Assembly: GCA_965249005.1 (NCBI GenBank)
Contig: CBDFLD010000023.1
Location: 496,001 to 560,000, forward strand
Origin: CBDFLD01 sp965249005
GTDB lineage: Bacteria > Acidobacteriota > UBA6911
Length of the DNA stretch: 64,000 bases
Direction of reading: 5' to 3'
The notes under the pieces were generated by a model. That model worked only from the letters and a program-made list of their open reading frames with translations. It searched no databases and was not told the DNA's origin. Positions 33,702 through 42,861 of this stretch are shown piece after piece. A program made the position numbers and the translations under genes. Each line of letters opens with the position of its first letter. Position 1 is the first letter of the stretch.

Positions 33702-34871
33702 ATGGTTTGTACGAAAACACACCCAAAAAACGTTTCGGATCCCTCATACGAGCTTGTCGCAGACCCGGGCTCACTGGAAGCGATGGCCCGGACCTTGACC
33801 GGTAAACCGGGCATTGCCATCGATGTCGAGGGCGACAGTTTGTATCACTACTTCGCAAAGGTGTGCCTCCTGCAGATTTCGACGACAGCTGAAACGTATC
33901 TTGTCGATCCGCTCGCGTTGCAGGATCTGAGTGCTCTCGGACCGGTCATGGCCTCTTCAGAGACGGAGAAGGTCTTTCACGCCGCTACCTACGACGTCCA
34001 TTCTTTGAGACGGGACTTCGGGTTCTCGTTCTCCCATATTTTCGACACCCACATGGCGGCGCAGCTGCTGGGCTACGAGCAGCTCGGCTTGACCGCTCTC
34101 ATGGCCCGGATCCTGGGCGTCGAACATTCCAAGTCGAGGCAACGCGACGATTGGTCCAGGCGCCCCCTGAACCAGGAACAGCTCGAGTATGCCGCCATGG
34201 ACACGCGCTATCTGCTGGCGCTCCGCGATACGCTGGAATCGCGCCTTCGAGAGGCGGGGCGTTTGGAGTGGGCCAAGGAGGAATTCGTCCTTGCAGCAGC
34301 ATCCGAGCAGCGCGAAAAGGAATTCGATCCCGAGGGTTTTCGGCGCATCAAGGGCAGCCGAAAACTATCGAGGCCGCAGCGCCGGGTGTTGCGGTCCATC
34401 TTTCTGCTGAGAGATCGGTACGCTCGCGCCATGGACCTTCCACCATTCAGGGTCATGCACAATTCGGTTCTTCTCGATCTCGCCCGGACCCCGCCAACCT
34501 CTCAGGAGAGTCTCTCTCAACGCAAGGGAATCTCGCATCGGGTTATGCGCAAGTTTGCCGGTGAACTCTATGATACCATTCGTCGTACTCAGTCTGAGCC
34601 TGTCACAGAGCCAAGGTCCTTGCCGCACACTAATTTGAGGGCACCCTCGCTGGAGGCTATATCGCGGTTGGAAAAGTTGAAATCCTGGAGGCTATCCAAA
34701 TCGAAAGATCTCAGCCTTCCCGTGGGAGTTGTGTGCCCGGGAGGCCTGTTGGACGTCATCGCCGGTTCTCCTCCCGTGGACATTGAGGCCTTGGCCCGCA
34801 TCAAGGGAATGCGGCAGTGGCGCGTGCGCTCGTTTGGATCCGAGTTGCTGGAAGTCGTTCACAAGGATTGA
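33702..34871 (+). CDS. rnd: Ribonuclease D
   Basis: A 389-residue 3'-5' exoribonuclease of the DEDD-y class: ExoI AIDVEGDSLYHY, ExoII HAATYDVHSLRRDFG, ExoIII YAAMDTRYLL. Two HRDC-like helical domains follow (about 205-290 and 310-385). It trims tRNA 3' ends and other stable RNAs. Length and order fit E. coli RNase D. It probably forms an operon with the MBL gene. A histidine kinase gene starts 78 bp after the stop. Confidence 0.88.
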   Translation: MVCTKTHPKNVSDPSYELVADPGSLEAMARTLTGKPGIAIDVEGDSLYHYFAKVCLLQISTTAETYLVDPLALQDLSALGPVMASSETEKVFHAATYDVHSLRRDFGFSFSHIFDTHMAAQLLGYEQLGLTALMARILGVEHSKSRQRDDWSRRPLNQEQLEYAAMDTRYLLALRDTLESRLREAGRLEWAKEEFVLAAASEQREKEFDPEGFRRIKGSRKLSRPQRRVLRSIFLLRDRYARAMDLPPFRVMHNSVLLDLARTPPTSQESLSQRKGISHRVMRKFAGELYDTIRRTQSEPVTEPRSLPHTNLRAPSLEAISRLEKLKSWRLSKSKDLSLPVGVVCPGGLLDVIAGSPPVDIEALARIKGMRQWRVRSFGSELLEVVHKD

Positions 34872-34949
34872 ATATCACCCGGAGTATTGCAGATGCGGGA
34901 ATCGGCAGAATCGAGAAAGGTCCGGGGTGAACGGGTCCGGGGTGGTCCG

Positions 34950-35957
34950 ATGATTGAGACCTTCCGGAGAACCCGCTGGCTCTATCACCCGGTTACGATC
35001 TTTCTCTCGATCCAGGTGCTCTGGATCCTTCTCATGGCTCTGCTGATTCGGTGGTATATGACCGAGCACGCTCAGGTGCGGGAGATTGCCCAGCGCTTTC
35101 GCAACCAGGTCGAGGTGGATGGGTTCGGTTGGCTGCCCTTACTCGAAGGGGGTATCCTGCTGACCCTTATACTCGCAGGGGTGACGGGGATTTTCATTTA
35201 TTGGAAAAAGCAGCACGACTTGAATCGGATACAGCAGGCGTTCGTGTCCAACGTTACACACGAGCTGAAGTCTCCGGTCGCTTCGATTCAGCTAGCACTC
35301 GAAACAATGGCCTTGAGAGAGCTCTCGCCGCAAAAGCGAAAGGAATTCTTGAGCATGATGCTCGACGACACCGAGCGGCTGACGACCTTGATCGACCGGA
35401 TCCTCGGGGCGGCCCGAATCGATCGCCGGCAGGAACGGTTCGTGCTGGAACCGGTCGGCATGCGACGGTTTATCGACGAGTTGCTCCAGCGGGACCGGCA
35501 CCTGTTCGAAAAGGATGGTCACAACATTGTATTCGAGAAGGGTGGAGATGCGTGGGTGGCAGTGGATCGGTCAGCGATGCAGGTGGTACTGTCCAACCTC
35601 ATTGAAAACGCCGCCGCGTACTCCCCGAGGGGTACCCCGGTTCGGATACGCCTTCACAGAGATCTGCGCAGCTGCCGGGTGGATGTCATCGATAATGGTA
35701 CTGGAATCGCCCGGAAAGATCTCAAGAATGTCTTCAAGATGTTTTGGAGGAGTGAGGATCATCGGCGGACCGGGGGGACCGGACTGGGTCTCTACATCGT
35801 GCGTAACGTGGTCCGCGCCCATCGAGGCAAGGTCTGGGCCGTGAGCGGCAGCCTGTCCCGGGGATCAACCTTCTGTGTGCGTTTGCCGAGACTTCGGAAA
35901 TACTGGGGTTTGTCTACTCGCAGAAGCCTACGGACCCAGCAAGCAACCCGAGCGTAG
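34950..35957 (+). CDS. Sensor histidine kinase
   Basis: A 335-residue membrane kinase with two helices (about 14-35 and 66-84), a short extracytoplasmic loop of about 30 residues, no HAMP, HisKA with His104 (VTHELKSPVA), and HATPase_c with NLIENAAAYS, DNGTGI and GGTGLGLYIV. The small input domain suggests sensing in or near the membrane. The ATG at 34950 follows a GGGGTGG stretch; the longer open frame starts 63 nt earlier. It is followed after 7 bp by its OmpR-type response regulator. Confidence 0.9.
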   Translation: MIETFRRTRWLYHPVTIFLSIQVLWILLMALLIRWYMTEHAQVREIAQRFRNQVEVDGFGWLPLLEGGILLTLILAGVTGIFIYWKKQHDLNRIQQAFVSNVTHELKSPVASIQLALETMALRELSPQKRKEFLSMMLDDTERLTTLIDRILGAARIDRRQERFVLEPVGMRRFIDELLQRDRHLFEKDGHNIVFEKGGDAWVAVDRSAMQVVLSNLIENAAAYSPRGTPVRIRLHRDLRSCRVDVIDNGTGIARKDLKNVFKMFWRSEDHRRTGGTGLGLYIVRNVVRAHRGKVWAVSGSLSRGSTFCVRLPRLRKYWGLSTRRSLRTQQATRA

Positions 35958-35964
35958 GTGATCG

Positions 35965-36675
35965 ATGAGTCGGTCCACCCAGCTTCGAGCGCGGATCTTG
36001 TTGGTCGAGGACGAAATCAATCTTGCCCGTCCTCTCCAGTTCAACCTGGAGCAGGAAGGATACGAGGTTCGTCTAACGTCGAGCGGAAAGCAGGCGTTGA
36101 GATGGCAGGCCAACGAACCGTTTGATCTGATCATACTGGATCTCATGATCGAAGAGATCGATGGACTCGAGGTTGCTCGAAAGGTCCGACAACGGGATCA
36201 GAAGCTTCCGATTCTGATGCTGACCGCGCGTTCGGCGGAGCAGGACCGGGTCTCTGGTTTCGAAGCCGGCGCGGACGATTATCTCGTGAAGCCGTTTCAC
36301 CTGCAGGAGCTTCTCTTGCGTATTCACCGCATGCTCGAGCGCGCCCACTGGTATGAGACTCCGAAACAACCCCAGCGTGAGCTGGCCATCGGCGGATTTC
36401 ATGTCAATCTGGAGAGCCTCAGGGGCAGCGGTCCGAGGGGCGAGCTTCAGCTGACTGCTCTGGAGGCGAAACTCTTGGAGGCGCTCGCATCGGAGCCCAA
36501 TCGAGTTCTGACGCGGGCCGAACTGCTAATGAGGGTCTGGGGGTACAGCTCGGATGTTGAAACACGGACCGTGGACAACTTCATTGTGCGGCTCAGGCGT
36601 TACTTCGAGACCGAACCTGACCATCCCGCGCACTTCGTAAGCGTCCGGGGTCGGGGATACATGTATGTGCCCTGA
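35965..36675 (+). CDS. OmpR/PhoB-type response regulator
   Basis: A 236-residue regulator: receiver domain (about 9-125) with VEDE and phospho-acceptor Asp59, then a winged-helix DNA-binding domain (about 140-236), with RVWGYSSDVETRTVDNFIVRLRR typical of the family. It is cotranscribed with the kinase just upstream. Its stop is one base from the stop of the convergent desaturase gene. Confidence 0.93.
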   Translation: MSRSTQLRARILLVEDEINLARPLQFNLEQEGYEVRLTSSGKQALRWQANEPFDLIILDLMIEEIDGLEVARKVRQRDQKLPILMLTARSAEQDRVSGFEAGADDYLVKPFHLQELLLRIHRMLERAHWYETPKQPQRELAIGGFHVNLESLRGSGPRGELQLTALEAKLLEALASEPNRVLTRAELLMRVWGYSSDVETRTVDNFIVRLRRYFETEPDHPAHFVSVRGRGYMYVP

Positions 36676-36676
36676 G

Positions 36677-37522
36677 CTAGGCGGCTTGCTTCGCTTTGGC
36701 GCTCTTGAGATGATCGGTCTTTCGTACATCCCAAACCAGCCCCAACTTCTCGAATAGGAGCAACACCATAAAGCTCACGTCCAGTTCCCACCATCGCATC
36801 CCATGACGTGCGGACCGTGGATGTGCGTGGTGGTTGTTGTGCCAACCCTCGCCGAAGCTCAACAAGGCAACCCACCAACAGTTCCGGGACAGGTCGCGAG
36901 TCGCATAGGTTTGATAGCCGTAAAGGTGAGCCGCGGAATTCACGAGCCAGGTGCAATGCCAGCCGAAGACCAGCCGCACGAAAATGCCCCAGATGACCCA
37001 GCTCCATCCACCGAGAATCAACAGGGCAACTCCCAGTGCGACCTGGATCACGACGTACCACCGGTCCAGCCATAAAATGAACGGATCCGCGACTAGGTCC
37101 TTCGCATAACCCTTATATCCATCATAAGTTCCAAGCTTCGGATCCCGAAAAAAGATCCAGCCCAGATGGGACCACCAAAAACCTCGACTCGCATCGTGAG
37201 GATCGCCATCCCGATCGGAGTGCATGTGGTGGACCCGATGGCCGGCTACCCACGCGATCGGGCCGCCCTGGACAGCCAATGTGCCCCAGACGGTCAGGAA
37301 CTGACTGAACCAGCGGCTGGTTCCAAAACTTTGATGTGCAAGGTATCGATGAAACCCGAGCGTGATGCCCAATCCACCGGTCAGCCCCCACAAGACCGCT
37401 GCGACCGCCACGGCAGCCCAGCTGAATGTGAAAACGCCAAGGAGGGCAAGAAGATGAACTGCCAGGATGAAACCAACGTTGAAAAGATCCAACGGCCCCC
37501 GGACGTTTTGTTTTTTCTCCAT
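36677..37522 (-). CDS. Acyl-CoA/acyl-lipid delta-9-type fatty acid desaturase
   Basis: A 281-residue membrane di-iron enzyme with the three histidine boxes HRYLAH, HRVHHMH and HNNHHAH, and about four transmembrane helices. It introduces a double bond in membrane acyl chains with O2 and an electron donor, which implies an organism able to grow with oxygen. I chose the ATG at 37522 (MEKKQNV); in-frame GTG/ATG codons at 37579 to 37549 are alternatives, and none has a strong ribosome binding site. Its stop almost touches the response-regulator stop; cold or membrane-fluidity control by that pair is only a guess. Confidence 0.88.
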   Translation of the reverse strand: MEKKQNVRGPLDLFNVGFILAVHLLALLGVFTFSWAAVAVAAVLWGLTGGLGITLGFHRYLAHQSFGTSRWFSQFLTVWGTLAVQGGPIAWVAGHRVHHMHSDRDGDPHDASRGFWWSHLGWIFFRDPKLGTYDGYKGYAKDLVADPFILWLDRWYVVIQVALGVALLILGGWSWVIWGIFVRLVFGWHCTWLVNSAAHLYGYQTYATRDLSRNCWWVALLSFGEGWHNNHHAHPRSARHGMRWWELDVSFMVLLLFEKLGLVWDVRKTDHLKSAKAKQAA

Positions 37523-37750
37523 ACCAGTCACACTGCATCCCCTATCCATGAAGCTCGGCATCTGCCGCAAATTTAACACTGAATAGCATTATCGCAATCG
37601 TTGGTGGGTTCACAATGTAAATGGTAAGTAAAACCTGCGCTCCATTGAGGGGGGCTGATCCGGCAAGTGCAAGTAGCGAAAGAACATCCGAGACGCTACG
37701 CTGGGCCGTCTGGGATCATATCGGGGCACGGGTCAACGTGGGGGGGGCTG

Positions 37751-38548
37751 CTAGAAGTACTCGGGGTGTTTCTGCTTGAGCCGAGATATGTTTCGCTTTC
37801 TGATGTCCCTTTTTTCATGAACGTCGAAGACGGAATCGTGGGTCTTGCTCGAGTGATGGATAACGTACGTATCGAGAGACAGTCCCAGAACGTAGCCGGC
37901 CTTGCGTATGCGTCTGCAATAGTCGTCGTCGTCTCCACCCCCAACAAAAGACTCGTCGAGGGGACCAAGCTCTTCCACGACCCGGCGCTTGAAGGCCGTG
38001 CAGAAAAAGGCAAGCATCCCCTCCACGAGAATGCCCGCTCGGTTGAAATGATACTTCAGGATTCGATTCCGCTCGTGAATGTCCTCCGTGCCGAAGAACG
38101 GAATCTGTGGAACCATCGCCTCCCTCACCCGATCCACGCATTGCCAGTCGCGGGCGTTCGAGTTCAGGGGACCCACCGCTCCAATGCGCGGGTGAGTCTG
38201 GAGGAAGGCAACAAGATTTCCCAGCCATCCATTTGAAACCTCGACGTCGTTGTTCATGAAAATGATGAAGGGGTTCCGGCTAAGCCCGATGCCTTGGTTG
38301 ATGGCGCGGCACCAGCCCAGGTTCTCACGGTTTCGCAGGATGGTAATGTTTCGAGTGAAGACCTTGCCGAGATCGACCGTTTCATCCGACGAACCGTTGT
38401 CGACAATGATGAGATGGAAGTCAATATCCGTGTATTGGTAAATGCTTTCCAACAGCGCGCGGGTATAGGGATACTGATTGTAGACGGGGACAATGATGTC
38501 GGCTCCCCATCCGGACGAATCGCTCAAACGATTTTCTTTTCCCGTCAT
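37751..38548 (-). CDS. Glycosyltransferase family 2
   Basis: A 265-residue GT-A fold transferase: ADIIVPVYNQ at the N-terminus, IIVDNGSSDET nucleotide-binding loop near 50, the metal-binding motif NNDVEVSNGW near 100 (the DxD equivalent), and a C-terminal FVGGGDDDDYCRRIRKAGY (near 212) with the acidic catalytic patch. It resembles rhamnosyl- or galactosyl-transferases of surface polysaccharides. No neighbours of a polysaccharide operon are co-oriented. Confidence 0.82.
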   Translation of the reverse strand: MTGKENRLSDSSGWGADIIVPVYNQYPYTRALLESIYQYTDIDFHLIIVDNGSSDETVDLGKVFTRNITILRNRENLGWCRAINQGIGLSRNPFIIFMNNDVEVSNGWLGNLVAFLQTHPRIGAVGPLNSNARDWQCVDRVREAMVPQIPFFGTEDIHERNRILKYHFNRAGILVEGMLAFFCTAFKRRVVEELGPLDESFVGGGDDDDYCRRIRKAGYVLGLSLDTYVIHHSSKTHDSVFDVHEKRDIRKRNISRLKQKHPEYF

Positions 38549-38922
38549 AAAACTGTAGCACTTGGGCCCGTTGCTCCCTGCATATAGATTCTGCCAGGGT
38601 CACTCGCGGTGCCGAACGTGCGCTCTACCGACTCCATTCCAGCCGGTAACACCCTCCCGGGCGAAAAAGACCGGTTATTACGAACAGGGGCACTCATTCC
38701 CATATCGACTAAAACGGTCGGGTCCGACAGGTTTGGGTACCGCCCGGAGTTCTCCGACCAGACTGGAGCTACCGGGACAATGGTCGGCATTGCCGGAGCC
38801 GCCAGCATCGGGTGGTCGAGTTCGCGCGGACCTGAACGGGAATGCGGCAATGCTTCAACCGCAAGCGATCCAGCAATTCAGGTAGAGCGCCTATTTCTCT
38901 TAGACTATTCCGGGCAGGCTAC
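38549..38922. other. 374-bp region without a supported gene
   Basis: Open frames exist on both strands (for example 38545-38850 minus and 38562-38885 plus), but their composition (Pro/Arg/Gly-rich, no recognisable domain) and the lack of ribosome binding sites give no support. It should contain the promoter of the GT2 gene and the end of the sigma-like gene. Confidence 0.4.
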
Positions 38923-39312
38923 TTAGATGGTCTGCAAAGTGGATTCCAATTTGGTCGATTCACTGGATCGACGGAACTCCCGCAGCGCGTCTCTCAATCT
39001 ATGCTCACTCGATTCGAGGATCTGCCGCACTTCGATGGTTACGATACCGTTGGCTTGCGAGATTTCCTGGACGGACTTCCCTTCGTAGTGAGTTTGAATA
39101 AAAACGCGACGGTGTAGCTCCGGCCACGACTGCAGCGCGCTGGTAATCGCCTTCAACAATAGGGTCCGACTCGATTGTGGCTCGGACGACATAAAGAACT
39201 CCTGAAGAACAGCTGTGAGTAAACCACTGCCTCTAGATACTGTGTTAGACATCCATTGGTTCAAAAAAGTTTCTCTTAAGGAATCGGTTGGGGACTCCGA
39301 TCTGTTAGTCAT
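38923..39312 (-). CDS. Sigma-70 region-4-like protein (no region 2)
   Basis: A 129-residue protein. Residues 65-115 (LQSWPELHRRVFIQTHYEG, then VQEISQANGIVTIEVRQIL) read as a sigma-70 region 4 helix-turn-helix, including the spacing before the recognition helix. No region 2 (core-binding) is present in the N-terminal 60 residues. It could act as a promoter-binding adaptor, as an accessory to another sigma, or as a truncated ECF factor. The ATG at 39312 has AAGGAA upstream; the frame extends further upstream without support. It is divergent from the ZAS gene with 23 bp between start codons. Confidence 0.75.
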   Translation of the reverse strand: MTNRSESPTDSLRETFLNQWMSNTVSRGSGLLTAVLQEFFMSSEPQSSRTLLLKAITSALQSWPELHRRVFIQTHYEGKSVQEISQANGIVTIEVRQILESSEHRLRDALREFRRSSESTKLESTLQTI

Positions 39313-39335
39313 AGATTCCTTGGAGGAGTTCCGAA

Positions 39336-39524
39336 ATGCGATGTGACTTCGACAAGCTGGTACTTTACCTAGACAAACAGCTCGAGTTGGATGACCAGCT
39401 GGAGGTGCTGCAGCACCTGGAGCGGTGTGAAAATTGCAAAACCGCCATCTACCAGATTTCCAGGGACCGAGATGCGAACCTGTTCGTTTCCCGTCCTTTT
39501 CGAATGAAGCGGGTCCCGGTTTAG
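39336..39524 (+). CDS. Small soluble ZAS zinc-finger protein
   Basis: A 62-residue protein with the anti-sigma zinc motif: Cys3, then His27-x3-Cys31-x2-Cys34 (HLERCENC). It ends in a basic tail with no transmembrane helix, so it would be a free cytosolic zinc finger. GGAGGAG lies 7 nt before the ATG, a strong site. Its divergent neighbour is a region-4-only sigma-like protein, so the two may bind each other as a minimal sigma/anti-sigma pair. The size is less than half of typical anti-sigma factors. Confidence 0.75.
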   Translation: MRCDFDKLVLYLDKQLELDDQLEVLQHLERCENCKTAIYQISRDRDANLFVSRPFRMKRVPV

Positions 39525-39580
39525 GGTTCGCGCAGCAGGCGGAAGTGTCACCCAATCGTTGAGCAAGCCGGGGGGGCCAG

Positions 39581-40510
39581 TCACGAACTGGGCGCATAAT
39601 AGCCCTTCCGAGCCCGGATTTTCACACCCTTACGTTTGCATTGAAGCTTGATCGACCGAAAAGAGCCATCCCGCTTTTTGTTGTTCGAAACGTACGCGAC
39701 GCTATATTGACCCTTAAGATCGTCATTGATGGCTTGAAACGCCGCTTGGATTTCTGAAAAACGGGATCGGGGCGAGAAGAACCGTCCTCCGGTTTCTTGG
39801 GCAAAATTCTTCAACACCCCAAAGTTAGCCCCATATCCCCCTCGAACGCCGATTCCGTATATGAGAACGTCGTTTTTCTGGGCCGTCTCGACCGCGAACT
39901 TCTTGTCGATCTTGCTGGCAGTGTCCTCTCCATCGGTAATCGCAATAACGACCTTTCGGCCGGTTTCATGGCGCAGCTTTTCCTCGACCGCGAGAAAAAC
40001 GGCGTCATAAAGACTGGTGCTGTTGCCGGCCCTGAGGGAGTCCAGGGCACCCAAGAGACGCGCCTGGTCGTCGGTAAAGTCCTGAACCAAATTCACCTCC
40101 GAATCGAACTGAATGATGAGGGCCAGGTCTTTGTTCTTTCGGAGCACTTTGCTAAAGAACTCACTCGCCGTGCGTTTTTCGTATTCCAGCTTGTCCTTGA
40201 CGCTACCACTGGTATCGATCAGCAACGCAATTGTGAGCGGGATCTCCGCCGCTTCGCTCAAGTCGCTGAAGTAAAGAATCTCCTGAGGTGTGCGGTCCTC
40301 GTAGATTTGAAAATCGTGCTTCTGGAGATCCGAAACGATGTGCTTCTTGCGATCCACGGCAGAAAACACGATATTGACCAGCGCAACCTCCGACCGGATG
40401 GTTGCTTGTGGTTGCTGTGGCGCTCGAGAAGGCTCAGCCGGTCGAGTCCAGACCACCAAGAGGAATAAAGCGAAACTGGCCATCGAGATTATGTGGATGC
40501 GGGACCGCAT
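39581..40510 (-). CDS. VWA-domain protein, acidobacterial VWFA-related type
   Basis: A 309-residue exported protein: signal peptide (about 9-25), a short beta-domain (about 40-85, VDRKKHIVSDLQKHDFQIYE), and a von Willebrand A domain (about 90-275) with an intact MIDAS DTSGS near residue 99 and ITDGED near 193. The order of IYEDRTPQEILYFS then VWA is characteristic of a large family in Acidobacteriota. It binds Mg2+ and probably a protein partner at the envelope. The ATG at 40510 follows the POTRA gene by 16 bp; it is third in the rnhA - POTRA - VWA run. Confidence 0.85.
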   Translation of the reverse strand: MRSRIHIISMASFALFLLVVWTRPAEPSRAPQQPQATIRSEVALVNIVFSAVDRKKHIVSDLQKHDFQIYEDRTPQEILYFSDLSEAAEIPLTIALLIDTSGSVKDKLEYEKRTASEFFSKVLRKNKDLALIIQFDSEVNLVQDFTDDQARLLGALDSLRAGNSTSLYDAVFLAVEEKLRHETGRKVVIAITDGEDTASKIDKKFAVETAQKNDVLIYGIGVRGGYGANFGVLKNFAQETGGRFFSPRSRFSEIQAAFQAINDDLKGQYSVAYVSNNKKRDGSFRSIKLQCKRKGVKIRARKGYYAPSS

Positions 40511-40526
40511 GTTGTTCCGAGGCAAA

Positions 40527-41357
40527 TTAGCTCTTGCCAGAAGGGTTGGGTTTCTTCGCAAGAGCAACACGAAGGGTAATATCGACCGTGCTGCTCTCGT
40601 CGTTGATGTCGATGATCACATCGCGATGCGTGATGGGTTGGTAAACGCGCATCCGATTCAATAACTGCACCGTGATCCCCAACATTTGAGGATCGTAGAC
40701 GAGGCCTTCCCCAATCAGCAGCAGCTTTCGAAACGCCTGGCGATCAATAGACTCATCTCCTTCAATCGCGATTCGCCCCACTCGATACGCCCTACCCTCG
40801 TCGCAAATCAAAACCAGATGAACCAGGTGTCGTAAGTCATTTATTTTCTCTTGGATACGACTGGAAAAGCGAAGATAGCCCATGGACTGATAGCTCTCGG
40901 TGATCTTGGCTCGCCAGTCCCCGACCTTCTTTCGGCTGTAGGGCGCTCCCGTTGTGATCGGAGAAATACGCAGGAGCGATTCAGCACTCAACACCTGTGT
41001 GTTTTGGACTTCCAGACTTCCCAATTGGTATGGACGCCCCTCTCGAATGGGAAGATAAATGGTCACTCGGCGTCCCGCTGCGGTTTCCTCGAGAGCCTCT
41101 ACCCTGGGCGGGCCGACCTTTACCCGAAGGAATCCTTCCTCATGGTAGAAGCGCTCCAGAGAAGCCATTTCAACCTTGAAAACTCCCGGGTTGTAGTGCT
41201 TACCCGGCTTGGACAGGCGCAGCAGGTTCAGGAGCACGCCCGAATCGACGGTTTCGTTCCCCTCGATGACGACGGAAGCTATGATCCGGGGAGGATCGAC
41301 TGCCAGCCCAGGAGGTGCCAGTACAATGCAAAGTATTGCAAACACTGAAAGTTTCAC
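40527..41357 (-). CDS. POTRA-repeat exported protein without a beta-barrel
   Basis: A 276-residue protein: signal peptide (MKLSVFAILCIVLAPPGLAV, from a GTG start), then about three POTRA-like modules (20-100, 100-180, 180-265), each with the beta-alpha-alpha-beta-beta look (VVIEGNETVDSGVLLNLL, LEVQNTQVLSAESLL, IAIEGDESIDRQAFRKL). Proteins with POTRA modules usually end in an Omp85 barrel (BamA, TamA); here the frame stops with no barrel. It could be a periplasmic scaffold or have lost the barrel. The ribosome binding site is weak and the start is uncertain. Confidence 0.7.
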   Translation of the reverse strand: MKLSVFAILCIVLAPPGLAVDPPRIIASVVIEGNETVDSGVLLNLLRLSKPGKHYNPGVFKVEMASLERFYHEEGFLRVKVGPPRVEALEETAAGRRVTIYLPIREGRPYQLGSLEVQNTQVLSAESLLRISPITTGAPYSRKKVGDWRAKITESYQSMGYLRFSSRIQEKINDLRHLVHLVLICDEGRAYRVGRIAIEGDESIDRQAFRKLLLIGEGLVYDPQMLGITVQLLNRMRVYQPITHRDVIIDINDESSTVDITLRVALAKKPNPSGKS

Positions 41358-41388
41358 ATAAACAGAGTAGCAAATCCGTACCCACGCC

Positions 41389-41838
41389 TCAAGTTTGGTA
41401 CGGCTCTTCTCCGCTCGCTTGGCGATCCATGGCGATGTTGGCGAGCATGTCCGCTTGTTGATTCTCTCCGCGTGGAACATGTTCAATATGAAACTCCTCG
41501 AAGCCCCGGATGAGCTGTGTCGCCTGTGCATGCAGCGATCGGAGCGAGGGATTCTTGACCCGATACACACCGCGAAGCTGCTGGACCATCAAAAGGGAAT
41601 CCGAAAAGACCCGAACTCTACGGAACCCTTCCTTGTAGCCGAGTTCCAGCGCTTTCAACAGGGCCGAGTATTCCGCGTAGTTGTTCGTTTGCCGCCCAAG
41701 AAACTCGTAGAAGCCCCGCCACGGCGCCCCGTCGATCTCGAAGTGTACTCCGGCCCCTGCCGGGCCCGGGTTTCCCCTGGCCCCGCCGTCGACATAGGCA
41801 ACTAAGGTCTTATCGGAGGCGTCCTTCGATTGCACCAT
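41389..41838 (-). CDS. RNase HI-like protein
   Basis: A 149-residue RNase H-fold protein of the reverse-transcriptase-like/RnhA group. Acidic site residues are seen in VDGGARGNPG (Asp17), NNYAEYSALL (Glu55), FSDSLLMV (Asp79) and ENQQADMLAN (Asp130). It probably cleaves RNA in RNA-DNA hybrids. The adjacent coiled-coil zinc-ribbon gene is its common neighbour in other bacteria (as in Mycobacterium Rv2229c-Rv2228c). Confidence 0.85.
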   Translation of the reverse strand: MVQSKDASDKTLVAYVDGGARGNPGPAGAGVHFEIDGAPWRGFYEFLGRQTNNYAEYSALLKALELGYKEGFRRVRVFSDSLLMVQQLRGVYRVKNPSLRSLHAQATQLIRGFEEFHIEHVPRGENQQADMLANIAMDRQASGEEPYQT

Positions 41839-41867
41839 ACCCGTTCCGGGCGTGTCTCTCTAGATGA

Positions 41868-42596
41868 TCATGAAGCGTCGCGTAGGAAAAGAATCCGGTC
41901 GCAGCTGTCACAGGAAAAGATGGTGTCGGTCCTTAGCAGTTCCGCATAGACCTGGGGACGAACACGCACATGGCACGCCGAGCAAAGCTCACCGATCGCC
42001 TCGGCAAGGGCCACGCCCTTCCGGTTGTCCCTGAGCAGCCGGTAGCGATCGAGTAGCTCGATGGAAATGTCTGCTTCCACTATCCCCTTATCTTCCATGA
42101 GCTTTCCGACCTCCAGTTCCAGGACGGGAATCGACTCCTGGAGCTTGCGAATGTGCTCCTCGAGCTCATGAGCATGGGAGTTCAATTCTTCCTGGGAAGC
42201 TGCGATTTTCACCTCCATTGTCTCGCTCTCCTCCATGAGCTCCAGGATCTTGTCTTCCTCCATCCGGATATGATCCTCCGCACCCTGGATCTCGCGTAGC
42301 ATTGCCGCGTATTCCTTGTTGGTCTTCACGATCATCAATTGTTCTCTTAAGCGGGACAGCTTGGTGCGCAAAAGCTCGACATCTCCTTCTGCGACTCGGC
42401 GGTCTCGGCCAAGCTCTTGCAGTCTACTTCCCAAGCTCTCATGGGCCTCTTGGAGACCTTGAAGCTTGTCCTTGAGGTTCTGGGATTTCGTGGGGATTTC
42501 TTGAATTTGATTCTTGAGCTTTGTGATCTTCTGATCGAGATCCTGGAGCGCGATCAAGTTTTGAAGATCGGGATTCACCTGGTCGCGCCCTCCCAT
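41868..42596 (-). CDS. Coiled-coil protein with C4-type zinc ribbon (CT398-like)
   Basis: A 242-residue protein: a long coiled coil (about 10-180) and a C-terminal C4 zinc ribbon (CSACHVRV ... CDSCDRIL, about 200-235), matching the CT398/zf-RING_7 family. The function is not settled; it has been linked to envelope or flagellar contexts in some bacteria and often precedes an RNase H gene, as here (29 bp). I chose the ATG at 42596; a GTG 18 nt downstream, preceded by GGGAGGG, is an equally good start. Confidence 0.8.
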   Translation of the reverse strand: MGGRDQVNPDLQNLIALQDLDQKITKLKNQIQEIPTKSQNLKDKLQGLQEAHESLGSRLQELGRDRRVAEGDVELLRTKLSRLREQLMIVKTNKEYAAMLREIQGAEDHIRMEEDKILELMEESETMEVKIAASQEELNSHAHELEEHIRKLQESIPVLELEVGKLMEDKGIVEADISIELLDRYRLLRDNRKGVALAEAIGELCSACHVRVRPQVYAELLRTDTIFSCDSCDRILFLRDAS

Positions 42597-42861
42597 TGTC
42601 CCGGGCCTGGCACGATCATGGGGCAAGTCCGCTTCGGTTTTCTTGTCGGTGGACGCATAAGAATCCCAGTCTTGGTTCGGAGTAGTGCGATACTATAGCG
42701 AACTGGCCTGCGGCTGTCAACGAGGCCACGGAGTCGAGTCGGTGACTGGTGAAGGCAAGGAGCGCACGCCCACTCCGATGCCAAGGACTTTCTCTAACCG
42801 ACGGAGGGTTCGCCACCCGTCAATGCTCGCCGCCACTTTCGAACGGGAGAGCAGAGCCGCC

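Noticed and set aside
38545..38885. Two open frames on opposite strands between the GT2 and sigma-like genes
   Set aside because: No domain, no ribosome binding site, Pro/Arg-rich composition; left as a gap.
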